Shown: piece after piece, positions 1 through 8,351 of the stretch
Layout: every line of letters begins with the position of its first letter
How positions within the stretch are numbered: the first letter of the stretch is position 1
Notes under the pieces: generated by a model
The model's input: only the letters and a program-made list of their open reading frames with translations
What the model was told of the DNA's origin: nothing
The model's database searches: none
Position numbers and translations under genes: made by a program
Source: Ostreiculturibacter nitratireducens
Lineage (GTDB): Bacteria > Pseudomonadota > Alphaproteobacteria > Rhodobacterales > Rhodobacteraceae
NCBI RefSeq assembly: GCF_032670585.1
Contig: NZ_JAVQHL010000002.1
Span: forward strand, 496,001 to 560,000
Direction: 5' to 3'
Length of the DNA: 64,000 bases

Positions 1-468
1 CAGCTCATGCTCGGCCTGACGACGCCCGACTACCTGGAGCGCGACGTCTATTGCTGCGGCCCCGAGGGCTTCATGCAGTCGGTCCGCGACATGCTTCACG
101 CGCTCGGCTACGACATGTCGCGCTATCACCAGGAAAGCTTCGGCGCGCCGGTCGAGCGGGTCGAGGATATCCCGGTTCCCGACGACGTCGTCCCGCAGGA
201 AAAGGCACCTGCCGAACTCACGTTCAGCGGCTCCGGCGTCACCGCGTCCTGCACCGAAACCGACACGGTTCTCGCCGTGGCGAAGCGTTCGGGTCTCAAC
301 ATCCCGTCTGGCTGCAACTTCGGCGTCTGCGGCACCTGCAAGGTGAAAAAGACCGCAGGCGAGGTGCACATGGTCCACAACGGCGGGATCAGCGACGAGG
401 ACATCGCCGAGGGCTACATACTCGCCTGCTGCTCGCACCCGCTGGGCAAGGTCGAAGTGGCGATCTGA
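1..468 (+). CDS. FAD/2Fe-2S NAD(P)H oxidoreductase (GbcB-like), C-terminal part
   Basis: Partial gene; the frame is open at the left edge. The first part carries the NAD-binding end of a ferredoxin-NADP reductase fold (YCCGPEGFM, the usual CGP motif), followed by a linker and a C-terminal plant-type ferredoxin domain with the cluster motif CNFGVCGTC and a later cysteine in ACCSHP. This order (reductase then ferredoxin) is that of electron-transfer partners of Rieske monooxygenases, such as the GbcB subunit of glycine betaine demethylase and carnitine or stachydrine demethylase reductases. It would pass electrons from NAD(P)H through flavin and 2Fe-2S to an oxygenase that lies outside the window. 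The exact partner cannot be decided from this fragment. A GC-rich hairpin follows the stop. Confidence 0.75.
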   Translation, partial: QLMLGLTTPDYLERDVYCCGPEGFMQSVRDMLHALGYDMSRYHQESFGAPVERVEDIPVPDDVVPQEKAPAELTFSGSGVTASCTETDTVLAVAKRSGLNIPSGCNFGVCGTCKVKKTAGEVHMVHNGGISDEDIAEGYILACCSHPLGKVEVAI

Positions 469-486
469 CTGTCCTGGAAATCAAGC

Positions 487-516
487 CGGCCGCCCCTCGG
501 GGCGGCCGTTCTTCGT
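487..516 (+). terminator. Rho-independent terminator after the reductase gene
   Basis: A GC stem CGGCCGCCCC / GGGGCGGCCG (487-496 with 499-508) with a minimal loop is followed by TTCTTCGTT. It lies between two convergent genes, so it ends the reductase transcript and may also serve the minus-strand carbon cassette, although the minus-strand T tract is poor. Confidence 0.6.
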
Positions 517-518
517 TC

Positions 519-830
519 CTAGAACCGCTCGGCGCGAAGAACCTCGCACTCCGTCACGCTGACGACGCCGATATGGCGCTCCACCACCGAGAAGGCGGCT
601 TCCAGCAGTCCGTCCAGACGTTCCGGGCGGATGATGCAGACCACGGCCACCATGCCTCCCGCCGGGGAAACCTGGCCTTCCCGGCTCCACAGCCCGGATC
701 GGCCGGAGCCGCCGAGGACCGGCAGCACGGTGAACCCCGACACGCCGGCCTTCACGAGCACTTCGGTCAGACGCCGTTCCATCGGCGCCTCGATGATGAT
801 TTCCACGCGTTTCGCGGGATGGGTCTGCAT
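519..830 (-). CDS. sbtB: PII-like protein, SbtB-type
   Basis: 103-residue PII-like protein. The short beta-alpha-beta pattern (VEIIIEAPMERRL near the start, MVAVVCIIRPERLDGLL in the middle) matches the trimeric PII superfamily, and it sits three bases downstream of an SbtA-family transporter gene. In cyanobacteria SbtB binds adenine nucleotides and gates SbtA; that is family knowledge, and the same role here is inferred from gene order. It lacks the Tyr-51 uridylylation region of GlnB/GlnK (compare glnK at 51431), so it is not a nitrogen PII. It also ends after CEVLRAERF, without the C-terminal CGPxGC redox extension known in some cyanobacterial SbtB proteins. Start ATG at 830. Confidence 0.72.
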   Translation of the reverse strand: MQTHPAKRVEIIIEAPMERRLTEVLVKAGVSGFTVLPVLGGSGRSGLWSREGQVSPAGGMVAVVCIIRPERLDGLLEAAFSVVERHIGVVSVTECEVLRAERF

Positions 831-833
831 GGC

Positions 834-1814
834 TCAGCCTCCGGTCGCTGCCCCGGCGATTGCCGCGTAGAGCGGGATGCCGAGGACGAGGTTGAAGGGA
901 AAGGTAATCCCGAGGGACAGGGTGAGGTAGATGGACGGGTTCGCTTCTGGCAGGGCGACGCGCATCGCGGCGGGAACCGCGATGTAGGAGGCCGACGCGG
1001 CCAGCGTCATCAGAAGCGCCGCGCCCCCCGGCGAAAGTCCTACGGCCAGAGCCGCAACAAGCCCGAGCGATGCGCCAACGAGCGGCATCACGAGGCCGAA
1101 GGCTACCGTGCCCACCCCGAGCACGCCCCTCGCCTGCCGAAGCCCGCGCCCCGCGACCAGCCCCATGTCCAGCAGGAAGAGGCAAAGCACACCCTTGAAC
1201 GGGGCCACGATGAAGCTTTCGATCTCGGCCAGGCCGCGCTCGCCCGTCGCCGCGCCTATCAGGAAGGCCCCGATCAGCAGGACGATCGACCCGTTCAGAA
1301 GGACCTCGCGCCAGAGCCCGGCCTCGATCCGGCCGCCTCCGCCGCCGCCCCGTGCCGCGAGCCAGAGCGCCACGACGATCGCGGGCGCCTCCATCGCGGC
1401 GGCGACGGCCACCATGAAGCCCTCGGAGGCCACGCCGCCGCCCGCGAGGACGGCCGTGGCGGAGACGAAGGTGACGATGGAAATGGAGCCGTAGTGCCCC
1501 GCGACCGCGGCCGCATCGACGGCGCCAAGCGGCGTCATCACCCGCGCCAGCGCGTAGGCCACGATCGGGATCAGCGCCGACAGCGCAATCCCCGCGACGA
1601 GTGCCAGCCCAAGACGCAGGTCGACGCCATGGGCGGCGACGCTCGCGCCGCCCTTGAAGCCGATCGAAAAGAGCAGATAGAGCGAAAGCGCCTTCGCGAC
1701 CGCCTCGGGAACCGAAAGCGTGGACCGCGCCAGTGCCGCGAACAGCCCGAGCGCGAAGGACAGGATCATCGGCGAAAGCAGGTTCTGCTCTGCCGTGGCT
1801 AGGATCGCCTGCAA
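834..1814 (-). CDS. sbtA: SbtA-family sodium-dependent bicarbonate transporter
   Basis: Integral membrane protein of about 326 residues with roughly ten hydrophobic segments and the SbtA-family pattern near the N terminus (SFALGLFAALARS, then LLFSIGFKGG). SbtA proteins import bicarbonate with sodium. I place the start at TTG 1814 because GGGAG lies nine bases upstream; a longer TTG start at 1874 would add 20 residues with no membrane character. The stop is three bases from the SbtB-like gene, so the two are almost surely cotranscribed and probably coupled. The carbonic anhydrase gene is 121 bases upstream on the same strand. Substrate is inferred from family and neighbours; distant members could carry other anions. 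Confidence 0.8.
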   Translation of the reverse strand: MQAILATAEQNLLSPMILSFALGLFAALARSTLSVPEAVAKALSLYLLFSIGFKGGASVAAHGVDLRLGLALVAGIALSALIPIVAYALARVMTPLGAVDAAAVAGHYGSISIVTFVSATAVLAGGGVASEGFMVAVAAAMEAPAIVVALWLAARGGGGGGRIEAGLWREVLLNGSIVLLIGAFLIGAATGERGLAEIESFIVAPFKGVLCLFLLDMGLVAGRGLRQARGVLGVGTVAFGLVMPLVGASLGLVAALAVGLSPGGAALLMTLAASASYIAVPAAMRVALPEANPSIYLTLSLGITFPFNLVLGIPLYAAIAGAATGG

Positions 1815-1935
1815 CGTGTTGGTCTCCCGGTTCGAAACTTGCGCGCATCTATGACGCTCGGCGCCGTCGGGCAAGATGTTCTTGGTGAAGGATCGGGTAT
1901 GCGGGCATCCGTCGGACCTGCCCGCGGTTCTCGCG

Positions 1936-2586
1936 TCAGACCGACAGGAAGGTTCCCGCCGCCGGATCGTAATGCATGAGGCCGCCTTCGCCGATGTCGG
2001 TCCAGAGTCCGTGCAGCGTCAGGTCGTTGGCCTCCACCGCATCGCGCACGAAGGGGAAGGTCATCAGGTTCTCGAGGCTCACGAGCACTGCCTGCTGTTC
2101 CAGCGAATGCAGCTGCTCGACTTCGTCGGCGATCCCTTTCACGCGCTCGTAGCCGGGGCGCAGGATATCCATCCAGCGTCCGACGTAGCTCGACTTTTCC
2201 AGCAGTTCCGGCGCCTTGCCGCAGCACATGTCGCGGCAACCGCGGACGCCGCCGCAGCCCGAATGGCCGAGCACGATGATGTGCGCGACCTTGAGCGCGG
2301 TCACGCCGAATTCCACCGCCGCCGAAGTGCCGTGAAGATGGCCGTCCGGCTCGTGCTTCGGCACGAGGTTGGCGATATTGCGATGGATGAAGAACTCGCC
2401 CTGGTCGGCCCCGAAGATCGAGGTCACGTGGACCCGCGAATCGCAGCAGGAAATGACCATGGCCCGAGGATGCTGCCCCCCGGCGGCAAGGCGTTTGTAC
2501 CAGGCGCGGTTCTCGGCATATACCGTCGCCTTCCAGCCATGGTAGCGCTGCACCAGGTAGCCCGGCAATGGCCGCGCATGTTCCAT
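1936..2586 (-). CDS. Beta-class carbonic anhydrase
   Basis: 216-residue beta-carbonic anhydrase that interconverts CO2 and bicarbonate in the cytoplasm. Zinc ligands and catalytic dyad are visible: SCCDSRV (Cys47, Asp49, Arg51) and GHSGCGG (His108, Cys111). The start is ATG 2586, with AAGGGGG about seven bases upstream; an open frame extends further 5' but has no family similarity. It is the first gene of a minus-strand set with sbtA and sbtB, so imported bicarbonate and intracellular CO2 supply are likely controlled together. A cysteine-rich stretch RGCRDMCCG (residues 116-124) follows the active site, and similar insertions are known in this subfamily. No RuBisCO or carboxylase gene is nearby except accD. 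Confidence 0.93.
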   Translation of the reverse strand: MEHARPLPGYLVQRYHGWKATVYAENRAWYKRLAAGGQHPRAMVISCCDSRVHVTSIFGADQGEFFIHRNIANLVPKHEPDGHLHGTSAAVEFGVTALKVAHIIVLGHSGCGGVRGCRDMCCGKAPELLEKSSYVGRWMDILRPGYERVKGIADEVEQLHSLEQQAVLVSLENLMTFPFVRDAVEANDLTLHGLWTDIGEGGLMHYDPAAGTFLSV

Positions 2587-2733
2587 CTGACGCCCCCCTT
2601 GTCGGTGCTTGCCGTCAGATACCTTTGCGATCCCGAAAGTTCGAGAGGTTTTTCCTCGTGCATGAACCTTTTCTTGAGGGGGACGGCGCCAGATTGCGCC
2701 GAGGTGTGGGGACACCGGATTGGAGTGTGCGGG

Positions 2734-3141
2734 GTGGCAGGACCATCAGAACAACGCGCAGGCGCGGAGCTTTCCGTGCTGCGCCACGACGAGGGCGTTC
2801 GGCTCGATCCCGACCGCCTCATCGCGCTTTACGCAGGATTGGGCGAGGCCGGGGCGGAGCGCGTCATCTGCCGCGCGACGGAGGAACTCGCGGTACGCAT
2901 AGCGGACATGCGGAACTTCGTGGCCTCGGGCGACTTTGCGGCGCTGCCGCGCGCGGGAGAACTTCTGGCGAAGATCGCGACGCAGGTCGGGATGGCCACG
3001 CTGTCCCGCGTCGCCGGAGATGTCTGCACTTGCGCGCGAAGCCGCGACATGGCGGGCCTTGCCGCGACGCTCGCGAGGCTCGAACGCATCGGGGACCGAT
3101 CGGTGACCGCCGTCTGGGATCTGCAGGACATCACGATCTGA
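2734..3141 (+). CDS. Small all-helical hypothetical protein (Hpt-like shape)
   Basis: 135-residue protein with predicted helices throughout and no membrane segment. I chose GTG 2734 because GGAG stands eight bases upstream; an upstream ATG at 2662 is in frame but lacks a good ribosome site. The spacing of helices (LPRAGELLAKIATQVGM, then MAGLAATLARLERIGDRSV) recalls a histidine phosphotransfer bundle, but no histidine stands at the expected place, so a phosphorelay role is not supported. Two cysteines lie in GDVCTCARSRD. It is transcribed divergently from carbonic anhydrase and runs toward leucyl aminopeptidase. I do not recognise a named family. Confidence 0.6.
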   Translation: MAGPSEQRAGAELSVLRHDEGVRLDPDRLIALYAGLGEAGAERVICRATEELAVRIADMRNFVASGDFAALPRAGELLAKIATQVGMATLSRVAGDVCTCARSRDMAGLAATLARLERIGDRSVTAVWDLQDITI

Positions 3142-3217
3142 TCCGAAGGCGACACGCCGCCCCTTGCGGGCCGCCACCAAGCGGCTAGGCTTGCGGCCTG
3201 TTCCCGAGGAGGTTCCG

Positions 3218-4599
<1,382 letters not shown>

Positions 4600-4603
<4 letters not shown>

Positions 4604-5427
4604 CCGACCGCCGCATCACCCCCGCGAACGCCCGCGTCGCGCATGTCTCGCTCAAGGGCCGGGTCGAGGCCGACCGCTTCACGGAGGGCGAGCCGGCCCG
4701 GGTCACCAGGCCCGTCGCCAATCTTCTCGCCAGGCCGGACGGAGCCCGCGACCGCCAGATCCTTTACGGTGAAAGCGTCCTCGTCCTCGACCGCCACGAA
4801 GGCTACGCCTTCATCCGTGCCGACAAGGATCATTACTGCGGCTACGTGGCGGAAGAAGCGTTGGGCGAGGCGCGCGAGGCGACCCACTGGGTCTCGGCTC
4901 CCGCAACGCATCTCTATCCGGACCCGAGCATCAAGTCGCGCGAAGTGGCGGCGCTGTCTCATGGATCGCGCCTGACAATCACGGCCGAATTCCCGAGGTT
5001 CTGCGAGACCGCCGACGGACTGTTCGTCCCGCGTCCTCATGTCCGCGCCATCGGCGACTGGACCGACGACCCGGTTGGCGTCGCCGAAAGCCTCCTCGGC
5101 ACGCCCTACCTCTGGGGTGGCAATTCGCGCAGCGGCCTCGACTGCTCCGGCCTCGTTCAGGCGGCGCTCGTGGCGGCTGGCATCGCATGTCCCGGCGACA
5201 GCGACCTCCAGCGCGAAGCTCTGGGTGCCGACCTGCCGCCGGGCGAGCCCTACAGGCGCGGCGATCTCTTCTTCTGGAAGGGCCATGTCGCGATCGCCGT
5301 CTCGTCCGACCGGCTCATCCACGCGAACGGTTTGCACATGGCCGTGGGATACGAGGACATCGACGCCTGCATCGCCCGGATCGACGATCAGGGGGAGGGG
5401 CCGCTCCTTGCGGTGAAGCGGCTCTAG
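4600..5427 (+). CDS. NlpC/P60 family cysteine peptidase with SH3-like domains
   Basis: 275 residues. The N-terminal two thirds form bacterial SH3-like modules, and the C-terminal part is an NlpC/P60 papain-like domain. The nucleophile is in SGLDCSGLVQ (about residue 182) and the His in KGHVAIAVS. No signal peptide is seen, so it likely acts on cytoplasmic muropeptides, for example as a dipeptidyl peptidase that recycles cell-wall peptides, which fits its coupling (ATGA) to the aminopeptidase gene just upstream. The stop TAG lies in a CTAG shared with the stop of the convergent DUF2794 gene. Function within the family is inferred. Confidence 0.9.
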
Positions 5428-5771
5428 TCGACCGGGCGGATCAGCTTCCGTTCGAGGACGCGCAGGACCGTGGGCAGGTCGTGGCCGCGTTTCAGTACCT
5501 GCCCGTCCATCCCGATCACGGCATACATCCCTTGCCGAGACCTGAGCTTCGGGCGCTTCTCGATCCGGTAGAGCGGGTGTTCCGCCGCGCGGCGGAAGAC
5601 CGAAAAGACCGCGACCTCGCGCAGGAAGCTCATGGCGTAGTCACGCCATTCGCCTGCCGCGACCATGCGGCCGTAGAGTCCGAGGATGCAGCCGAGCTCC
5701 GAGCGGTCGAACGCGACCTGCTCCGGTGGCTGGGAGGGGAAGGGAAAAGGGGTCGGCGTCTGGACCGTCAT
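5424..5771 (-). CDS. DUF2794 domain protein
   Basis: 115-residue soluble protein with the DUF2794 pattern: FDRSELGCILGLYGRMVAAG near residue 20, FSVFRRAAEHPLYRIEK in the middle, and GQVLKRGHDLPTVLRVLE at the end. The family is almost confined to Alphaproteobacteria and has no established role. It stands alone on the minus strand, convergent with the peptidase gene (shared CTAG stop) and divergent from paaI. ATG 5771 is used. Confidence 0.85.
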   Translation of the reverse strand: MTVQTPTPFPFPSQPPEQVAFDRSELGCILGLYGRMVAAGEWRDYAMSFLREVAVFSVFRRAAEHPLYRIEKRPKLRSRQGMYAVIGMDGQVLKRGHDLPTVLRVLERKLIRPVD

Positions 5772-5868
5772 GGTCAGATGTTACGCCTGTTAGCGCCCAA
5801 ATCAAGCGTCCTGGCGAGGAGGAGCCGGCCGGGCGTCCGGGAAGGCTCGACTGGTCCGCGCAACACTC

Positions 5869-5884
5869 TTGACCGCCCGGTCGG
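5869..5884. promoter_or_regulatory. Putative PaaR-type operator in the paaI promoter
   Basis: The stretch TTGACCGCCCGGTCGG contains the palindromic core ACCG-CC-CGGT (5872-5881). TetR-type PaaR repressors of phenylacetate genes are known to use ACCG-NN-CGGT sites. It lies 33 bases ahead of the first gene of an operon that ends with a TetR gene, and it overlaps a TTGACC that could be the -35 element. The position suits repression relieved by phenylacetyl-CoA. Match to the motif is seen; binding is inferred. Confidence 0.6.
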
Positions 5885-5916
5885 CTATGTGCAGCATCCC
5901 CGCAGGGAGGACATCA

Positions 5917-6348
5917 ATGACGCCGGACGAGCGCGCGCGGCGAAGCGCCGAAGCGATGTGGGGGAAGGACCGCGCCTCGAAATGGCTGGGGATGAGCCTC
6001 GATTCCATCGGTCCGGGCCGCGCGGTCACGTCCTTCACGGTCAAGGACCACCATCTCAACGGCCATGACATCTGCCACGGCGGATACATCTTCACGCTGG
6101 CGGATTCCGCCTTCGCCTTCGCCTGCAACAGCTACAACCGCCTGGTCGTCGCGCAGCACAACACGATCAGCTACCTCTCCCCCGGCCGCCCGGGCGAACG
6201 CCTGACGGCGACGGCGACCGAAGCCGCGCGGACGGGACGGTCCGGCATCTACGACGTCACCGTGACCGGCGCGGACGGCCGGGTCGTCGCGGTCTTCCGT
6301 GGTGCCTCGCGCGAGATCGAGGGCCGCCATTTCGAGGAGGAGGGATGA
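5917..6348 (+). CDS. paaI: Hydroxyphenylacetyl-CoA thioesterase PaaI
   Basis: 143-residue hotdog-fold thioesterase. The conserved segment HHLNGHDICHGGYIFTLAD (about residues 44-62) holds the catalytic region of PaaI proteins. PaaI hydrolyses dead-end CoA esters formed during aerobic phenylacetate degradation and so rescues CoA. The start ATG 5917 has a strong AGGGAGGA seven bases upstream; paaK uses a near-identical leader (GGGAGGACATC before ATG). It is the first gene of paaI-paaK-tetR behind a candidate operator. The rest of the phenylacetate epoxidation pathway is not in the window. Confidence 0.88.
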   Translation: MTPDERARRSAEAMWGKDRASKWLGMSLDSIGPGRAVTSFTVKDHHLNGHDICHGGYIFTLADSAFAFACNSYNRLVVAQHNTISYLSPGRPGERLTATATEAARTGRSGIYDVTVTGADGRVVAVFRGASREIEGRHFEEEG

Positions 6349-6432
6349 CGCGGGCGCGCATCCGCGACGACCTCTGCATCTCCCTCGGCCGCTCTGGCCC
6401 GAGCGCGTAAACCCCTGACAGGGAGGACATCC

Positions 6433-7743
6433 ATGAAAGACCTCACCCCGCGCCGCTCCGACCTCGACCCGATCGAGATCGCCAGCCGCGACGAGATCGA
6501 GGCGCTGCAACTCTCGCGCCTCAAGTGGTCGCTGCGTCACGCCTATTACAACGTCCCCTTTTATCGCCAAGGCTTCGACGCCGCCGGCGTCCATCCCGAC
6601 GACCTGAAGGATCTGAAGGACCTCGCGCGCTTTCCCTTCACCACGAAGGCGGACCTGCGGGCCAACTACCCGTTCGGCATGTTCGCCGTTCCACGTGACA
6701 AGATCGTCCGTATCCATGCCTCCTCTGGCACCACGGGAAAGCCGACCGTCGTTGGCTATACGGAGCGAGATATCGACACGTGGGCCAGTTGCGTCGCCCG
6801 CTCCATGCGCGCCTCGGGCACGCGCCCCGGCGACGTCGTCCACGTGGCTTATGGATATGGCCTGTTCACCGGCGGCCTCGGCGCGCATTACGGAGCGGAG
6901 AAACTGGGCTGCACCGTCGTCCCCGTTTCGGGCGGCATGACACCCCGGCAGGTGACGCTGATCGAGGACTTCGGAGCCTCGACCATCATGGTCACGCCCT
7001 CCTACATGCTCTCGATCCTCGACGAGTACCGCGCGCAGGGGAAGGACCCGCGCGAAAGCCCGCTCCAGGTCGGCATCTTCGGCGCGGAGCCCTGGACCAA
7101 CGCCATGCGGGCCGAGATCGAGGCGGCCTTCGACATGCACGCGGTCGATATTTACGGCCTGTCGGAGGTGATCGGCCCGGGCGTCGCCAACGAATGCGTG
7201 GAGACCAAGGATGGCCTGCACATCTGGGAAGATCACTTCTTCCCCGAGATCGTGAACCCCGAGACCGGCGAACCCGTCGCGGACGGCGAGCGGGGCGAAC
7301 TGGTCTTTACCTCCCTCACGAAGGAGGCCTTCCCGATCATCCGTTACCGCACGCGCGACCTGACCCGCCTGCTGCCGGGCACCGCGCGGTCGATGCGGCG
7401 GATGGAGAAGATCACGGGGCGCTCCGACGACATGATCATCCTCCGGGGCGTGAACCTCTTCCCCACCCAGATCGAGGAGCATCTTCTGAAGGTCCGGGGC
7501 CTCGCGCCGCATTTCCAGATCGAGCTCGCCCGCGAGGGCCGGATGGACACGATGACCGTTCATGTCGAGGCCGCCGAAGGCTTTTCCGACCCCGGAACCC
7601 GCGCCCATGCCGGTGCCACGCTGCAGAAGGCGATCAAGGACGCCATCGGGGTCACCGTGGCCATCAATATCGCCGACCCGGGCGGCGTCGCCCGCAGCCA
7701 GGGCAAGGCCGTGCGGATCATAGACAACCGCCCGAAGGGCTGA
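6433..7743 (+). CDS. paaK: Phenylacetate-CoA ligase
   Basis: 436-residue AMP-forming ligase that makes phenylacetyl-CoA from phenylacetate, ATP and CoA. It has the compact PaaK architecture: tyrosine-rich N terminus (HAYYNVPFYR), P-loop SSGTTGKPTV near residue 97, GLSEVIGPG, and RSDDMIILRGVN before the small C-terminal domain. Length is typical. A strong ribosome site (GGGAGG) precedes ATG 6433. It is three bases upstream of the TetR gene and 84 bases downstream of paaI, so it forms one operon. Related ligases act on other aromatic acids, so the substrate is assigned from the PaaI partner and the operator type. Confidence 0.92.
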   Translation: MKDLTPRRSDLDPIEIASRDEIEALQLSRLKWSLRHAYYNVPFYRQGFDAAGVHPDDLKDLKDLARFPFTTKADLRANYPFGMFAVPRDKIVRIHASSGTTGKPTVVGYTERDIDTWASCVARSMRASGTRPGDVVHVAYGYGLFTGGLGAHYGAEKLGCTVVPVSGGMTPRQVTLIEDFGASTIMVTPSYMLSILDEYRAQGKDPRESPLQVGIFGAEPWTNAMRAEIEAAFDMHAVDIYGLSEVIGPGVANECVETKDGLHIWEDHFFPEIVNPETGEPVADGERGELVFTSLTKEAFPIIRYRTRDLTRLLPGTARSMRRMEKITGRSDDMIILRGVNLFPTQIEEHLLKVRGLAPHFQIELAREGRMDTMTVHVEAAEGFSDPGTRAHAGATLQKAIKDAIGVTVAINIADPGGVARSQGKAVRIIDNRPKG

Positions 7744-7746
7744 GCG

Positions 7747-8334
7747 ATGCCACGGGGCCTCGCCCGCGACCACGCGGACAAGCGCGCCCATATCCGCGAG
7801 CGCGCCGCCGCCTACTTCGCCGAGCGCGGCTTTGACCGAGCCTCGATGGCAGGGGCCGCGCGCGCCTGCGGCGTGTCGAAGGCGCTTCTGTATCACTACC
7901 ACGCCTCGAAGGAGGCGCTGCTTCACGACATTCTCGAAACGCACCTCTCGGACCTCGTCGCGATTGTGGAGTCCGTCGGCGAGGCCGAACCGGAACCCCG
8001 GCTCCGCAGGCTGATCGCGGCGATCCTCGACGCCTACCGGGACGCCGACGCGGAACACAAGCTCCAGCTCGACGCGCTTGCGACGCTGCCGCCAGAGCTC
8101 CGCCAGCCACTCGTGACGCTTCAGCGCCGCCTCGTCGCGATCGTGGCGGACGCCCTTTCCGCACACCGTCCGGACCTTGGCGATGACCGCATCCGTGCCC
8201 TCGCCATGTCGGTCTTCGGCATGCTCAACTGGTTCTTCCTCTGGCATCGGCCTGACCGTGACATGGCACGCGAAAGCTATGCCGGCCTTGTCGCGGACCT
8301 CGTCCTCGGAGGGCTGCCCGCGGTCCGTTCCTGA
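7747..8334 (+). CDS. TetR-family regulator, probable PaaR
   Basis: 195-residue repressor. The N-terminal helix-turn-helix (MAGAARACGVSKALLYHYHASK, split as recognition helix SKALLYHYH) is typical of TetR proteins, and the C-terminal half is the ligand and dimer domain. It follows paaK by three bases. TetR-type PaaR regulators release their operators on phenylacetyl-CoA, the product of PaaK, so autoregulation through the site at 5869-5884 is the simplest reading. DNA binding is clear from sequence; the ligand is inferred from context. Confidence 0.85.
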   Translation: MPRGLARDHADKRAHIRERAAAYFAERGFDRASMAGAARACGVSKALLYHYHASKEALLHDILETHLSDLVAIVESVGEAEPEPRLRRLIAAILDAYRDADAEHKLQLDALATLPPELRQPLVTLQRRLVAIVADALSAHRPDLGDDRIRALAMSVFGMLNWFFLWHRPDRDMARESYAGLVADLVLGGLPAVRS

Positions 8335-8351
8335 GGCCGCGCCGCCCGGCC

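Noticed and set aside
519..830. Second nitrogen PII gene (glnB)
   Set aside because: The T-loop Tyr51 region is missing and it sits beside sbtA, so it is SbtB-like.
1815..1935. tRNA-like GGTTCGAAAC in the gap before sbtA
   Set aside because: No acceptor stem or anticodon arm can be drawn around it.
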